From Adenophora triphylla var. japonica (Eukaryota > Streptophyta > Magnoliopsida > Asterales > Campanulaceae): DNA of 64,000 bases. This document shows, piece by piece, positions 12,442 to 22,159 of this stretch; the first letter of the stretch is position 1; each line of letters begins with the position of its first letter. Under the pieces are notes generated by a model, which saw only the letters and a program-made list of their open reading frames with translations, was not told the DNA's origin and made no database searches. The DNA lies in contig JAFEMH010000075.1 of the NCBI GenBank assembly GCA_022495995.1, positions 727,001 through 791,000 on the forward strand. The letters are read 5' to 3'. A program made the translations under genes and the position numbers.

Positions 12442-12446
12442 ATAAT
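12442..12446. repeat. Right target-site duplication ATAAT
   Basis: Matches 2900-2904 exactly and abuts the right LTR end. Confidence 0.9.
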
Positions 12447-13209
12447 GGAATTCAATCAGTTGTGGAAAATGTTCTCTAAGTTGATCGAATTACATTATAC
12501 CTGTAACTGTCCCCTTCTGTGGCCACAGTTGGGGTGATAGCTTCCGTATTTAGCCAAAATCATTTACAGACAGTGAGTAATCTTATATGGTTCTCTAAAA
12601 AATAAGTCTTAAAAGATGTGAATATGCTAAACAGTTCACAAAAGAGAGGAGTATTACTCCCACGGTATACAACATATTGTTCAAACGGGAAAGGTAAACT
12701 AAGGTAACGTAATGTGTTTACCGCTTTAACAAGGTTTTGTGAGCAACCATGTTATTTGTTCATATTATATGGCATCTTGTTGCATCATAATAGCTTGCTG
12801 AGATTTATTCTCACCCCTTCTCCCTTTTACTGTTTTAGATTGCGCTGAGACAGGTGGCCCGAACTAGTGAGGCAGAGAAGGAGTTTGGACTACTTTCTTT
12901 TGGGATTTATCAGGGTATGTTTAGAGTTGTTATGTTTGGGAGTAGCATTTTGATAATACACTTTTGGAGACTTGTATTTAGTAATATTTTGTAAAATGGT
13001 TTCTTATGTGTAAATGATGTAACTAAAACAGGTTGTTTTACAAACTTGCCTCCAAGTGGAGATTATATAGTTGGTTTTATGTTGGTTTATGAAAGTTGAT
13101 TTTGTATATTTACAAGTTAAACAAAAGTTTTTAAATTTAGGTGATTGATCTAGTAAGGGGACCCTCCCGCTCGGGGCACAAGCTATGGTTCCGGGACAGG
13201 GTCCCCACA
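12447..13209 (+). mobile_element. Right part of host-element 5' LTR
   Basis: Continues the LTR interrupted at 2904. It ends GTCCCCACA at 13209, directly before a tRNA-iMet primer site. The segment near 12690-12900 resembles, inverted, the R/U5 part of the nested LTR (CTCACCCCTTCTCCCTTT..., TGAGACAGGTGG..., TTTTGGG...CAGGGTATG). This confirms the two are related families in opposite orientation. Confidence 0.8.
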
Positions 13210-13211
13210 GT

Positions 13212-13223
13212 TGGTATCAGAGC
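13212..13223 (+). other. Primer binding site of host element, tRNA-iMet
   Basis: TGGTATCAGAGC begins two bases after the LTR end on the + strand, the same primer as the nested element. It sets the orientation of the host element as +. Confidence 0.9.
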
Positions 13224-13310
13224 TCGGTTTAGAAGTCAAGGGTAGATGTCTAGATTAAGGGGGAGTGTGTGATAACTGACGACGAGTGTTTGATGTAGAG
13301 AATTTGTACA

Positions 13311-13735
13311 ATGGCTGGAAATGATGATGATCAGAACAGAGCTCCTGAGCATGAGGGTAATGTTGGGGCAGGTGGAAATCAGAATGAGGAAATGATGAAC
13401 CTGTTCAGAGTCTTCTTACAGAATATGACAACTCGGGGACCAGCTCCGAATTAACCCGAGGGACGTCAAGGCCATGGGTTAGAAAATTTTGTGAAGATGA
13501 TCCACCGAGTTTCAATGGAGATCTGGAACCATTAAAAGCAGAAAGATAGCTAGAGGCAATGAACAAGATCTTTGCGGCTATGGAAAGTCTCGATGATGAA
13601 AAGGTTAGATGTGCAGTCTTTAAACTTGAAGGTCCAGCGGAGCATTGGTGGCAGATTTTAAAGGAAAGTTGGGAGCGGGATCATACATCCCAGACATGGG
13701 AGAATTTCACTCGGAAGTTCAAGGAACATTTTAAT
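13311..13735 (+). pseudogene. gag remnant of host element
   Basis: Starts MAGNDDDQN at 13311, stops with TAA after 47 codons, and resumes as recognisable gag (MNKIFAAMESLDDEKVRC, GPAEHWWQILKESWERD). It is parallel to the nested element gag. The sequence breaks off near 13735, where a gag piece in the opposite orientation begins. Confidence 0.8.
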
Positions 13736-13895
13736 CTCAACAATTGCTTCCTGAATTCCAGCCTCAAACCTTTCACAAAATGATAAACTCTTATTTCTTC
13801 ATCCGGTATCAAGTGAGTGCAATACCAAGCCAACTCAGTAAACTTGGCTGAGTAGTGAGCCACCGTTATAGTTCCTTGCTCTAAATGTAAGAAAG
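13736..13895 (-). pseudogene. Inverted gag fragment
   Basis: On the - strand this reads HYSAKFTELAWYCTHLIPDE and RVYHFVKGLRLEFRKQLL, the part of gag that should follow 13735 on the + strand. It is therefore present but flipped in place. The rest of gag, the protease and the N-terminal RT are missing between this fragment and the RT at 13896. A local inversion plus deletion is the simplest reading. Confidence 0.82.
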
Positions 13896-14481
13896 AAAGA
13901 TGGCACGTTGAGATTATGTATTGATTATCGATTGTTGAATCAAGCTGCCATCAAGAACAAGTATCCTCTTCCGCACATTGATGATTTGTTTTATCAACTC
14001 CAAGGTTCCATGATATATTTTATGCTTGACTTGCGTTGTGGGTACCATCAGTTGAAGATCAGACCGGATGATATTTCCAAGGCAGCTTTCAGGACAAGGT
14101 ATGGCCATTACGAGTTTGTTTTTATGCCTTTTGGGTTGACAAATGCCCCGGCTGTGTTTATGGATATGATGAATATAATTTTTAAGCCTTATCTTGATAG
14201 CTTTATGGTAGTCTTTATTGATGACATACTTATTTATTCAAAGTCCCGAGAAGATCATGAGAACCATTTGCGAATTATGTTATCTGTTCTTCGGGAGAAG
14301 CAATTGTTTGCGAAGTTTAGCAAGTGTGAATTTTGGCTCGAGAAGATTTCATTTCTGGGTCATATGGTTTCAAGTTCGGGTATTGCCGTTGATCCTTCGA
14401 AGATTGAGGCCGATGTCAACTGGAAACAACCTTCGACAGTGTCAGAAGGCTATAGTTTTCTGGGTTTGGCAGGTTACTATC
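13896..14481 (+). pseudogene. RT fragment of host element
   Basis: Reads [36 protein letters not shown], the catalytic FIDDILIYS, and the thumb motif SFLGLAGYY. It then ends abruptly at 14481, where the Tat LTR begins. The frame is open for about 195 codons. The missing RNase H and integrase are not found on the other side of the Tat structure. Confidence 0.9.
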
Positions 14482-16104
14482 TGAAATTACCCAGGATTTC
14501 GCGCGGGGCATGAAATGCGGTTTTCTTTCACGGAGGGTTGGTGTCTGAGACCTCATTTTCGGGAAGGAGAGGAGTTGCCACGCGGTTTTTGTATTTTGAG
14601 CCCAAAACGTTGAGAAACGGCTATTGGTTGAAAAAGGAGTCGTTTTTATTGGTAGCAAAAACTTAGGAAAAGGCTTTTGAAAATGGGGAGTCATTTTTAT
14701 TGGCAGCAAAAACGAGTAAAAAGCTTTTTAGTACCAGAGATTGTTAGGTTCGGAGGTCACTTTACGTTTCGGGAAGAGTATGTTGAGATCACCCGAAATG
14801 CCTCGTATGACGAGTCTTTCTACCTTTCTCGAAATCGTGTGCGTGTGTGTGTATGTTTGAATTTTGAAATGGGGGCTTGAATGACAAGCTTAATCTTGGT
14901 TTGAATGTCAAACGTTGATTATGGGATCTTGTTTGAAAAGGCGAGCATTTGAATGACAAACGTCGGTTTTGAAGTTTTAGGAAAAGTGGCGCGAATGCTG
15001 ATTTTAACTGTTTATCTTAAGTGTCAAATGTTGACTTTTAAGAAAAGAGCGCTTGAATGTCAAACATCGGATTTTGAGTTTGAAGATGAGCGTTTATATG
15101 CCAAACGTCATTTCGCGCATTTTGAAAGAGAGTTCGAATGTCGAACTCCGATTTTGAACCGGGCATTACATTGTTAACGATTTTACAGGAAAAACGTATT
15201 AAATGATTTTGAATGTCAAAAATTGGCTTTTAAGTTTGAAGATGAGCGTTTGGATGCCAAACGCCATTTCGCGCGTTTTGAAAGAGAGTTCGAATGTCGA
15301 ACTCCGGTTTTGAACCGGGCATTACATTGTTAAAGATTTTACGGGAAAAAAGTATTAAATGACATGCGATCAACGAATCGGGTTGCGACTTGGACTTTGA
15401 AAAGTAAATACTATCACGATCCAAATGGCTCGAACTTGTAAATGACAGTATTTAAATGCGGTATCGACGGATCAAACGGTCCGGAATTTGTAAAGTACGA
15501 TCGACGAGCCAAACAGCTCGGAATTGTAAAGTACGATCGACGAGCCAAACAGCTCAGAATTGTAAATTTGCGTGAAAGTAAATGACGTTTGACGGATCAA
15601 AGGGTCCGGAATTGTAAATAACAAAAATTTAAATGACGATCAACGGATCAAACGATCCGGAATTGTAAAAGACAAAAAAAGTAAACGGAACGGGGTCGGA
15701 ACGCCGTTTTAACCCGAGATTACTTCTCTTACGGGAAGAGAAGAGGATCAAGGGGATAAAACGTATCGGACCCCGTTAGACGGAGGTGTCTACATTTCAA
15801 CAACGTCATCCGAAATGGTTGTAGCGACTGGCGCGTAAACCGAGACAGAACGAGAGTTTTAGAGAGAGAGGGAGCTACCTGTGGCTACGGTCGGCTCCTT
15901 TGGCTCGGTGGGCGTATACGGGATACGAAAGTGTGTTTGGAATGGTGTTTTGAAGTGGCAGGGGTTGTATTTGATCGAAATACAGAGTTTTCACGCAAAA
16001 CGAGGTAAAACGGGGCTCGGGAAGGGGGAGAACCAGTTTAGGCCGTGAGTGTTTTGGTGAAAGGGAGTGAAATTTTTTGTTGTAAATGGCTTTGACAGCC
16101 TCTG

Positions 16105-16112
16105 TATTTATA
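16105..16112 (-). promoter_or_regulatory. LTR promoter TATA box (Tat-like, left copy)
   Basis: On the - strand the sequence reads TATAAATACAG, a canonical plant TATA box. It is conserved at 38461-38468 in the partner LTR and, in sequence and position, at 42695-42704 in the smaller Tat element. Transcription would run toward lower coordinates. Confidence 0.65.
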
Positions 16113-16128
16113 TGTGATTTTTCAGGAT

Positions 16129-16235
16129 CAGTCCGGACGGACTGAGGGTGAAAACCAGGGGGTTTTGTGAAACTTTGGAAATTGGAGGGACTTGCTGGCA
16201 ATTCCAAATTTCTTGCAAATGAGTCCGGCCGGACT
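16129..16235 (-). promoter_or_regulatory. Paired palindromes upstream of the TATA box
   Basis: CAGTCCG-GA-CGGACTG at 16129-16144 and AGTCCGGCCGGACT at 16222-16235 are perfect inverted repeats within about 125 bp upstream of the TATA box on the transcribed strand. The partner LTR has decayed versions near 38485 and 38578. They could bind a dimeric factor; no specific protein is claimed. Confidence 0.5.
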
Positions 16236-16639
16236 GAGACTGCATACCAGGGGTATTTTTGTCTTTTCACTCTGAATTTGATTGAAAGGTGATGGGGGAG
16301 CTATGGCATGTGAGCCACGTGTCCCTGTGACTCACAGGCCATGGGAGTTCGTGCCATTATTTCCCGGTTTTGTCCGTTTTTAAAATAACAGTCCGGAAAA
16401 TGTCCGAAACGCCCCCGGAAAGTGCCGGAAAGTGCGTTTTTCAGGGAAAGCCGTACTTTTACGTGCAACGACGTGTGTTGAGTACGCTTTGACGTCGGGA
16501 TGCACGGGGCAGTCCCGGGATGTCTCGTTGGCTTGGCAATAGGGAGCTTAACGGGTTCCGGTTAATCTGGAGCGGGCCAGTTAACGGATTTTGGTTAACT
16601 TTCTAACGGATTTTGGCAATCCGGATTTGAGTACTTACA

Positions 16640-16946
16640 GTTAGCCCCTCAGCGACGTCACTTCCGAAGGAGGTAGGGTCGTTGAAAAAAGATAAGGATC
16701 CAAATCGGGGGATGCCTTACTTCGTAAGAGACCTGGGCGGTCAGCTGGCTGGACCCTTAGCGAAAGGATTCCTATGTATCCCGAGCGGGAATCAATTCGG
16801 TCGTAGTTCGTAGGTGCAAGGAGCCGCGCGTGGGGACCTTGACCTGAGAGAGACTGTTGTGAGGCGTCTAAACCTGAATGAGACCACTACGAGGTACCTG
16901 GACCTAAATGGAGACTATTGTGTGGCGTCTGAACCTGGGATTTCTG
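16640..16946 (-). other. Start of 3' untranslated region next to LTR
   Basis: No gene. The first bases resemble those next to the left LTR of the smaller Tat element (AGCCCCTCAGCGACGTCACTT against AGCCCCTCGGCGACGTCACTT at 43046). On the - strand they give a purine-rich GAGGGGCT stretch, the probable polypurine tract. A TCCTATGTATCCCGAGCGGGAATCA-like segment is also shared. Confidence 0.55.
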
Positions 16947-17515
16947 AAACCTTCGAGGGCGTGTGGCATCTCAGACAAGAGTTGCTGAACATACGAGGGC
17001 GTGTGGCGCCTCAGACCGGAGTTGCTAAACATACGAGGGCGTGTGGCGCCTCAGACCAGAATGGTGGAACATACGAGGGCGTCTGGCGCCTCAGACCGGA
17101 ATGGTGGAACATATGAGGGCGTGTGGTGCCTCAAACCAGAATTGTGGAACATACGAGAGCGTGTGGCACCTCAGACCGGAATTGCTGAAACATGCGAGGG
17201 CGTATGGCGCCTCAGACCAGAATGGTGGGGCATACGAGGGCGTGTGGAGCCTCAGACCGGAATGGTGGAACATACGAGGGCGTGTGGCGCCTCAGACCAA
17301 AATTGTGGGACATACGAGGGCATGTGGCACCTCAGACCGGAATTGCTGAAACATGCGAGGGCGTGTGGCACCTCAGACCGGAATTGCTGAAACATGCGAG
17401 GGCGTGTGGCGCCTCAGACCAGAGTTGCTGAAACATACGAGGGCGTGTGGCGCCTCAGACCGGAATTGCTGAAACATGCGAGGGCGTGTGGCGCCTCAGA
17501 CCAGAGTTGCGAGGA
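16947..17515. repeat. 40-bp minisatellite in Tat 3' region
   Basis: About fourteen units of roughly 40 bp, each with a GAGGGCGTGTGGCGCCTCAG core followed by ACCGGAATTGCTGAAACATA or a variant. Units differ by a few substitutions and small indels. The core can fold as GGCG-TGTGG-CGCC. Because 40 is not a multiple of three, the long + strand reading frames through it are accidental. Confidence 0.92.
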
Positions 17516-18002
17516 TGCGCTTGTCCTGAGATGAAGGCGTTCGTGCCTTGAGATTGATAAGGCGTTCGTGCCTTGGGTGCTGGACTTACGATGACGGCCA
17601 GGTTTATCCGCCGGGGATAGGGTGGCAATGATGGGAATGGTTGTGTTAAACTGGCATTATTAACAACACGGAAGGATTGACATTCTAACAATGGGGTTAG
17701 GAACGGGATGTGGTCTCAGGAGAAACTGACACATCGCTGGGGAACAGCATCCAGAGTTCTGACGGGGTCAGTTAGGAACTGAGGGGATTGATTGACGTTT
17801 CTTCTTAGGATCCTGCTGGGGAGGAATGTTCGGGTTTAGGTGATGGCCGAAGAGGGATTGTTGTGCGGGCTTACCTTGATGGCCGCTGTAGTGGGACGAT
17901 CGGGCTTACGACTGGCGGCCGGGGAAGTGAACGTTGGTGAAAACTGATAGAAATTTTGGCGTCGTGAGACGGAATTGTGACTTGAATGTCCGGAGATAGG
18001 AT
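17516..18002. other. Unique spacer in Tat 3' region
   Basis: No gene recognised. The spacer begins with two short copies of AAGGCGTTCGTGCCTTG (about 17533 and 17559), each with arms AAGGCG...TGCCTT. The rest is single-copy G-rich sequence between two minisatellites. Confidence 0.5.
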
Positions 18003-18262
18003 GGAGAGTTTGAATGTCAAACGTCGGTTTGGGGCTGGAATGAGCGTTTGAATGTCAAACATCAACCTGAGATGTCAATGAGCGTTTGAATCCCAAACGT
18101 CAACTTGAGATGGAAGTGAGCGTTTGTATGTCAAACATCAACTTGAGATGGAAGTGAGCATTTGAATGTCAAATGTCAACCTGAGATGTCAATGAGCGTT
18201 TGAATGTCAAACGTCAACCTGAGATGTACATGAGCATTTGAATGTCAAACGTCAACTGGGGA
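18003..18262. repeat. Array of CGTTTGA-ATG-TCAAACG hairpin units
   Basis: Seven units of about 36-39 bp, each carrying a short perfect or near-perfect inverted repeat of the form CGTTTGA-ATG-TCAAACG followed by CAACTTGAGATG. At 18159-18175 both arms have changed together (CATTTGA...TCAAATG). The same motif recurs singly in both LTRs (about 14950, 15053, 15246, 37337, 37442). Confidence 0.85.
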
Positions 18263-18279
18263 TTGAGAATTTAACGTTT

Positions 18280-18745
18280 GGAGACGGGCGTTAGTGAGAA
18301 CTAACTGGGAATGGATCCTCGGGGGGATGGGCATTAGTGGAAACTAACAGGGAATTTAACGTCTGGAGACGAGCGTTAGTGAAAACTAACTGAGAATTTA
18401 ACGTCTGGAGATGAGCATTAGTGAGAACTAACTGGGAATTTAACGTCTGGAGACGAGCTTTAGTGAAAACTAACTGAGAATTTAACGTCTGGAGACGAGC
18501 GTTAGTGAAAACTAACTGGGAATGGATTCTCGGGGGGATGGGCATTAGTGGAAACTAAAAGGGAATTTAACGTCTGGAGACGAGCGTTAGTGAAGACTAA
18601 CAGGGAATTTAACATCTGGAGACGAGCATTAGTGAAAACTAACTGGGAATTTAACGTCTGGAGACGGGTGTTAGTGAAAACTAACTGGGAATTTAATGTC
18701 TGGAGATGAGCATTAGTGAAAACTAACTGGGAATGGATCCTCGGG
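18280..18745. repeat. 42-bp minisatellite with two inverted repeats per unit
   Basis: About ten units of the form GGGAATTTAACGTCTGGAGACGAGCGTTAGTGAAAACTAACT. Three carry an insertion GGATCCTCGGGGGGATGGG or a variant. Each unit holds CGTCT-GG-AGACG and GTTAGT-GAAA-ACTAAC, two short stem-loops. Confidence 0.9.
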
Positions 18746-19480
18746 GGATGGGGTGTTAGAAATGTCTAACTTGGGGGAATTTACACTTTTGGGGGCCAAA
18801 AGGGGTAAAATTGAAACTGCGAGAAGTTGGGGGCTAAATTGGCAAGGAATCTTTCTGCTGCAGAAAGAGTCTGACCGGATTGAACCTGAAGTTGACCAGG
18901 TTCATTCCAGCGCCGAGGCAGAGGCAGAATTGGCCATTTTATTTCATTTATTCCGGCGAGAGGGAGAGAAAGGAGGAGAGAAAAACCATTCCAAATTGTG
19001 AGGTTTGCTCAAATTTGTGAGGGAAAATCAACATGTAAGGTGATTTGGAACCAATGGCTCGTCATGGAAGGACCGATGACGAAAGAACGTGATTGGTTCG
19101 GACCATTCGAACCATTACTCTTCCATTGAATCCGGCGGAGTTCTACCCGGTTAGGGAGAATCACAAATCCAAAGGAGGGATCGAGAGACATGTAAACTTC
19201 CTTCAAATTCCATTAATTTTAAGAATGTGCATTCTTTAAATGTTAGAAATTTGACTAGAAATGAGTTAGGGATTTTGGTGCCCGAATTGGGGCTTTTGAC
19301 TTTGCTATGTGCCTTTATCGAAATTGACTAGGGTGTAGTTCAATTGACACTATGGGTAGATGACATAAAAATTTTGGTTGTAAAATTCCATGCCTAGATG
19401 TGTTTTCCGAATTTAAAGTATGTTTAAATCGGGACGGAGTAAATTTTCGAAATGTTCGAAAGGATTCGAAAATTCCGATT
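18746..19480. other. Spacer before the antisense reading frame
   Basis: No gene supported. An open + strand stretch at 18753-19001 has no recognisable domain. A GCAGAAAGAGTCTGACCGGATTGA segment near 18860 resembles the LTR palindromes and the copy at 22100. This stretch could contain the promoter and leader of the antisense frame that follows. Confidence 0.4.
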
Positions 19481-19662
19481 TCGACGGAGTTTTTGCAGTG
19501 CTTTGAAAGTTCCGGATTCGACGGAGTTTTCGAAGTGTTTTGAAAGTTCCGGGTTCGACGGAGTTTTTGAAGGGATTTGAAAGTTCCGGATTCGACGGAG
19601 TTTTCGAAGTGTTTTGAAAGTTTCGAATTCGATGGAGTTTTCGAAGGGCTTTGAAAGTTTGG
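19481..19662. repeat. 37-38 bp tandem repeat
   Basis: Five consecutive units of CGACGGAGTTTTCGAAGTG followed by TTTTGAAAGTTCCGGATT, with few substitutions. It lies immediately upstream of the antisense plant-mobile-domain frame. Confidence 0.85.
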
Positions 19663-19704
19663 ACCGTTAATATTCCAACCGGGATGGAGATATTTTAGGA
19701 AGAA

Positions 19705-21789
19705 ATGAGAACTATATCTGCGTTGCATCCTTTAGATATGCGTTCGTGCACTCTGTTGATGTCGCTTATGTGCTTAACGTATTCTTGCCTTGTTCACCTG
19801 CAGGGGCGAGGGACAGTTGACGTTCATACCCTGAAGAGTCAGGGAGCCTTTGAGGCAGTTCGAGTGCTGTGGGAGATACTCCCGGATGAGCCTCGAGACG
19901 AAGAGAGGAGTCCATGGCAGCTTGTGGTTGACTCCGATTTGGCTGGGTTTATCAGTGCGGTAGCCGCGGTGGCTGTGACGCAAAGGGCGAGGTCCATGTA
20001 CGTAGCTCTGAGTGAGTACTGGTGGGACACGACCCACACTTTTCATTTTAGATGGGGGGAGGCGACTGTGACTCCCACTGACTTTGCAGCTATCACTGGG
20101 TTGCCGACCTGGGGCAACGCGCTGGTGTGGGTGGACGGCTATACTCCAGGGCAGTTGTCGGAGCTGCTGGGTTTCGATATTACCGATGCCAGGGGCTTAG
20201 GTATTCGGTACAGGCCGATGGAGAATCATCTGAGGGAAGGTATCATTTCTTATGGGGAGGGGTCCCCTAGGATGACCGCTGAGTGTCTGGCTCGAGGGTT
20301 TCTATGGTTCGCGCTGTCAGCGACTCTGTTTCCGACTTCCGACACATCCTGTCACTTCCCTTTGTTCGGGTCGCTGACTGATTTGGACGCTGTGAGGGGG
20401 TTCGCATGGGGGGAGGCTGGACTGGCCGAGCTCTACCACGCCTTAGACATGTTCTCGTGGGGAGAGGAGACCACCTTGTGTTGCTTCTCATTTGCTTTGG
20501 ATGTGAGTTCACGTCTTTTTCTCTTCCTTGTCTCATTTCTGTACTCGTATGTATCTGCTCTGTAGCTGACATAACTTTTCATTTGCTTGACAGGTCTGGT
20601 GCTTTGAGGTGTTCAGCTCGCAGTGGTGGGAGATTAGGGAGGCGTACCGATCCTTCTTCCCTGCCATGTTGTCTTGGCAGAAGAGGGCAAAGAAGGCGGT
20701 GTCGTCGAGAGAGGGAACTCGAATGTCGTACGAGGAGGTGTCTTAGGCCCTGAGTCGAGAGTTCTCCGAGCGGATCCAGCTGACGTGGTGGAGCCGGATT
20801 CACGCTGGCGTGGTTCAGGTTGCTAGTGAGGTTACGCATCGGCGGAAGCTGCTGGTGGGACTTCACTGCGATGCGATGTATCTGGGGGAGAGGGTGACCC
20901 GTCAGCATGGCCCGGGGTCCCTTCCTATGGTGCCGGTGGATCCGCCTCTGCACATGCAGCATCCTTTGTAGATGCCAATGGAGGAGTTGGAGCGGTATAG
21001 ACAGGGTGTGTTCTATACCGAGTATGTCATAGCGGGCGCCGACTATGACACTTTCTTGAGGATGAGGCTGAGGAGCCCACAGGTGCAGCACAGGGAGGAC
21101 GAGGGCCCTGGATATCCCCGAGATCTCCCGCTCACACGCGCTAGGATGGCGTACGAGGGGCTGGACGGTTCGCGTAGGTGGCTGGTGATCCCTATCCCGG
21201 AGGAGCCGAGACCTCAGTACAGGGTGGACCCCAACGCTTCGGTGAGTGCCTTTGATTTTCTGCATTTGATAGTAGCATTCTTCAAATGTTGCATCTGTAC
21301 TTTCTGTTTGCCTTTTGACGACTTTTCAGGTTTGCAGGTGTCTGGCCGCATGTACAACCAGGCTATGAGACAGTTGGACGGGTGGGCCAACTACGCTAGG
21401 AGGCTCGTGGAGTTCCTGAGGTGTAGTTCCCGGAGGAGTGTGGCTGTTCGTGAGCCGAGACTGTCTAGGCCGAGAGGTTCGTCTTTGTACAGGGATTTGG
21501 CCAGTTCTCGGGCAGAACGGCGGGGTTTGGAGCTCGTCCTCCTTCGCACTCGGGGCACGAGCGGGGAGAGTCCTAGAGTTCGCAGGCGCAGAGGAGGCCT
21601 TTCGCGTATTCCCGCCTGGAGGAATTCGGAGATTATCTGTTCTCGACGGATCCGGCTGTTGCGGAGCAGTGCATCGAGTGCTCGGATAACGAGTAGCACT
21701 CTGAGTAGTCCTCTTTTATTGCTTATTAGACAAAATGTATGTATTGTCCGGAACAATTTGACTTGTATTCGAAAAAGGCGCCCTTGAGG
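19705..21789 (+). pseudogene. Antisense plant-mobile-domain (PMD)-like gene, spliceable
   Basis: Lies on the strand opposite to gag-pol. Exon 1 (to 20502) has the PMD signature FHFRWGEATVTPTDFAAITG followed by LPTW, and later CLARGFLWFALSATLFP and FAWGEAGLAELYHALD. GT-AG introns are evident at 20503-20593 and 21242-21337. Splicing them joins FALD to VWCFEVF, and NAS to VSGRMYNQAM. In-frame stops (TAG at about 20744 and 20968) and a disturbed C-terminus make this copy defective. PMD proteins include cellular MAIN/MAIL factors; many others belong to transposons. Antisense frames of this kind have been reported in Tat/Retand elements, so this is element cargo and not a host gene. Confidence 0.72.
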
Positions 21790-22159
21790 CGGAACCTGTA
21801 TTTCGCACATCTATTTAGTGATTACCTTCTTTTTATTTTCTGCAAATAAACAAGTAGGTTGATCAAAAAATAAATAAAATGAAACATGCATAAAAAATTG
21901 AACGGGTCAAAATTTATGCCTATATGCACTGTTTTTTAATTAGTTGCACAGTTGCACGAGCCCGGGGCGGAAGTGGTGTTGGCAGTGGTTGATTGAAACC
22001 ATGGGAGCACGCACATTCACAAAAGCATGACCAGGGCTTGGTTTGGAATTGTTTCCAATTTAAGAGCAGCTGGCTGCAGAGTTGACCAAGTCAACTGCAG
22101 AAAGAGTCCGACCGGACTGAGGATGAATTTCCAGAATCTTTTAAATTGCAGTTTCAGCT
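21790..22159. other. Spacer between two antisense frames
   Basis: AT-rich sequence with no reading frame of note. At about 22096 it carries GCAGAAAGAGTCCGACCGGACTGAGG, another AGTCCG-AC-CGGACT inverted repeat like those in the LTR promoter. It is placed before the second antisense frame, so it may be that frame's upstream region. Confidence 0.4.

Larger units (their letters stand above)
14482..16639 (-). repeat. 3' (left) LTR of Tat-like structure
   Basis: Begins TGAAATTACCC and ends GGTACTTACA-like (here GAGTACTTACA). It matches 36877-38987 in order throughout. It contains two copies of a block of about 165 bp (around 15055-15180 and 15215-15345) and several units of about 36 bp (GTACGATCGACGAGCCAAAC, 15425-15670). 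A - strand TATA box (TATAAATA) is at 16105-16112. Palindromes lie upstream of it at 16129-16144 and 16222-16235. Confidence 0.88.

Noticed and set aside
16814..17431. Several overlapping + strand reading frames with repeated CGASDQNGGTYEGVW-like peptides
   Set aside because: They are translations of the 40-bp minisatellite in different frames. The unit length is not a multiple of three, so there is no constraint on code.
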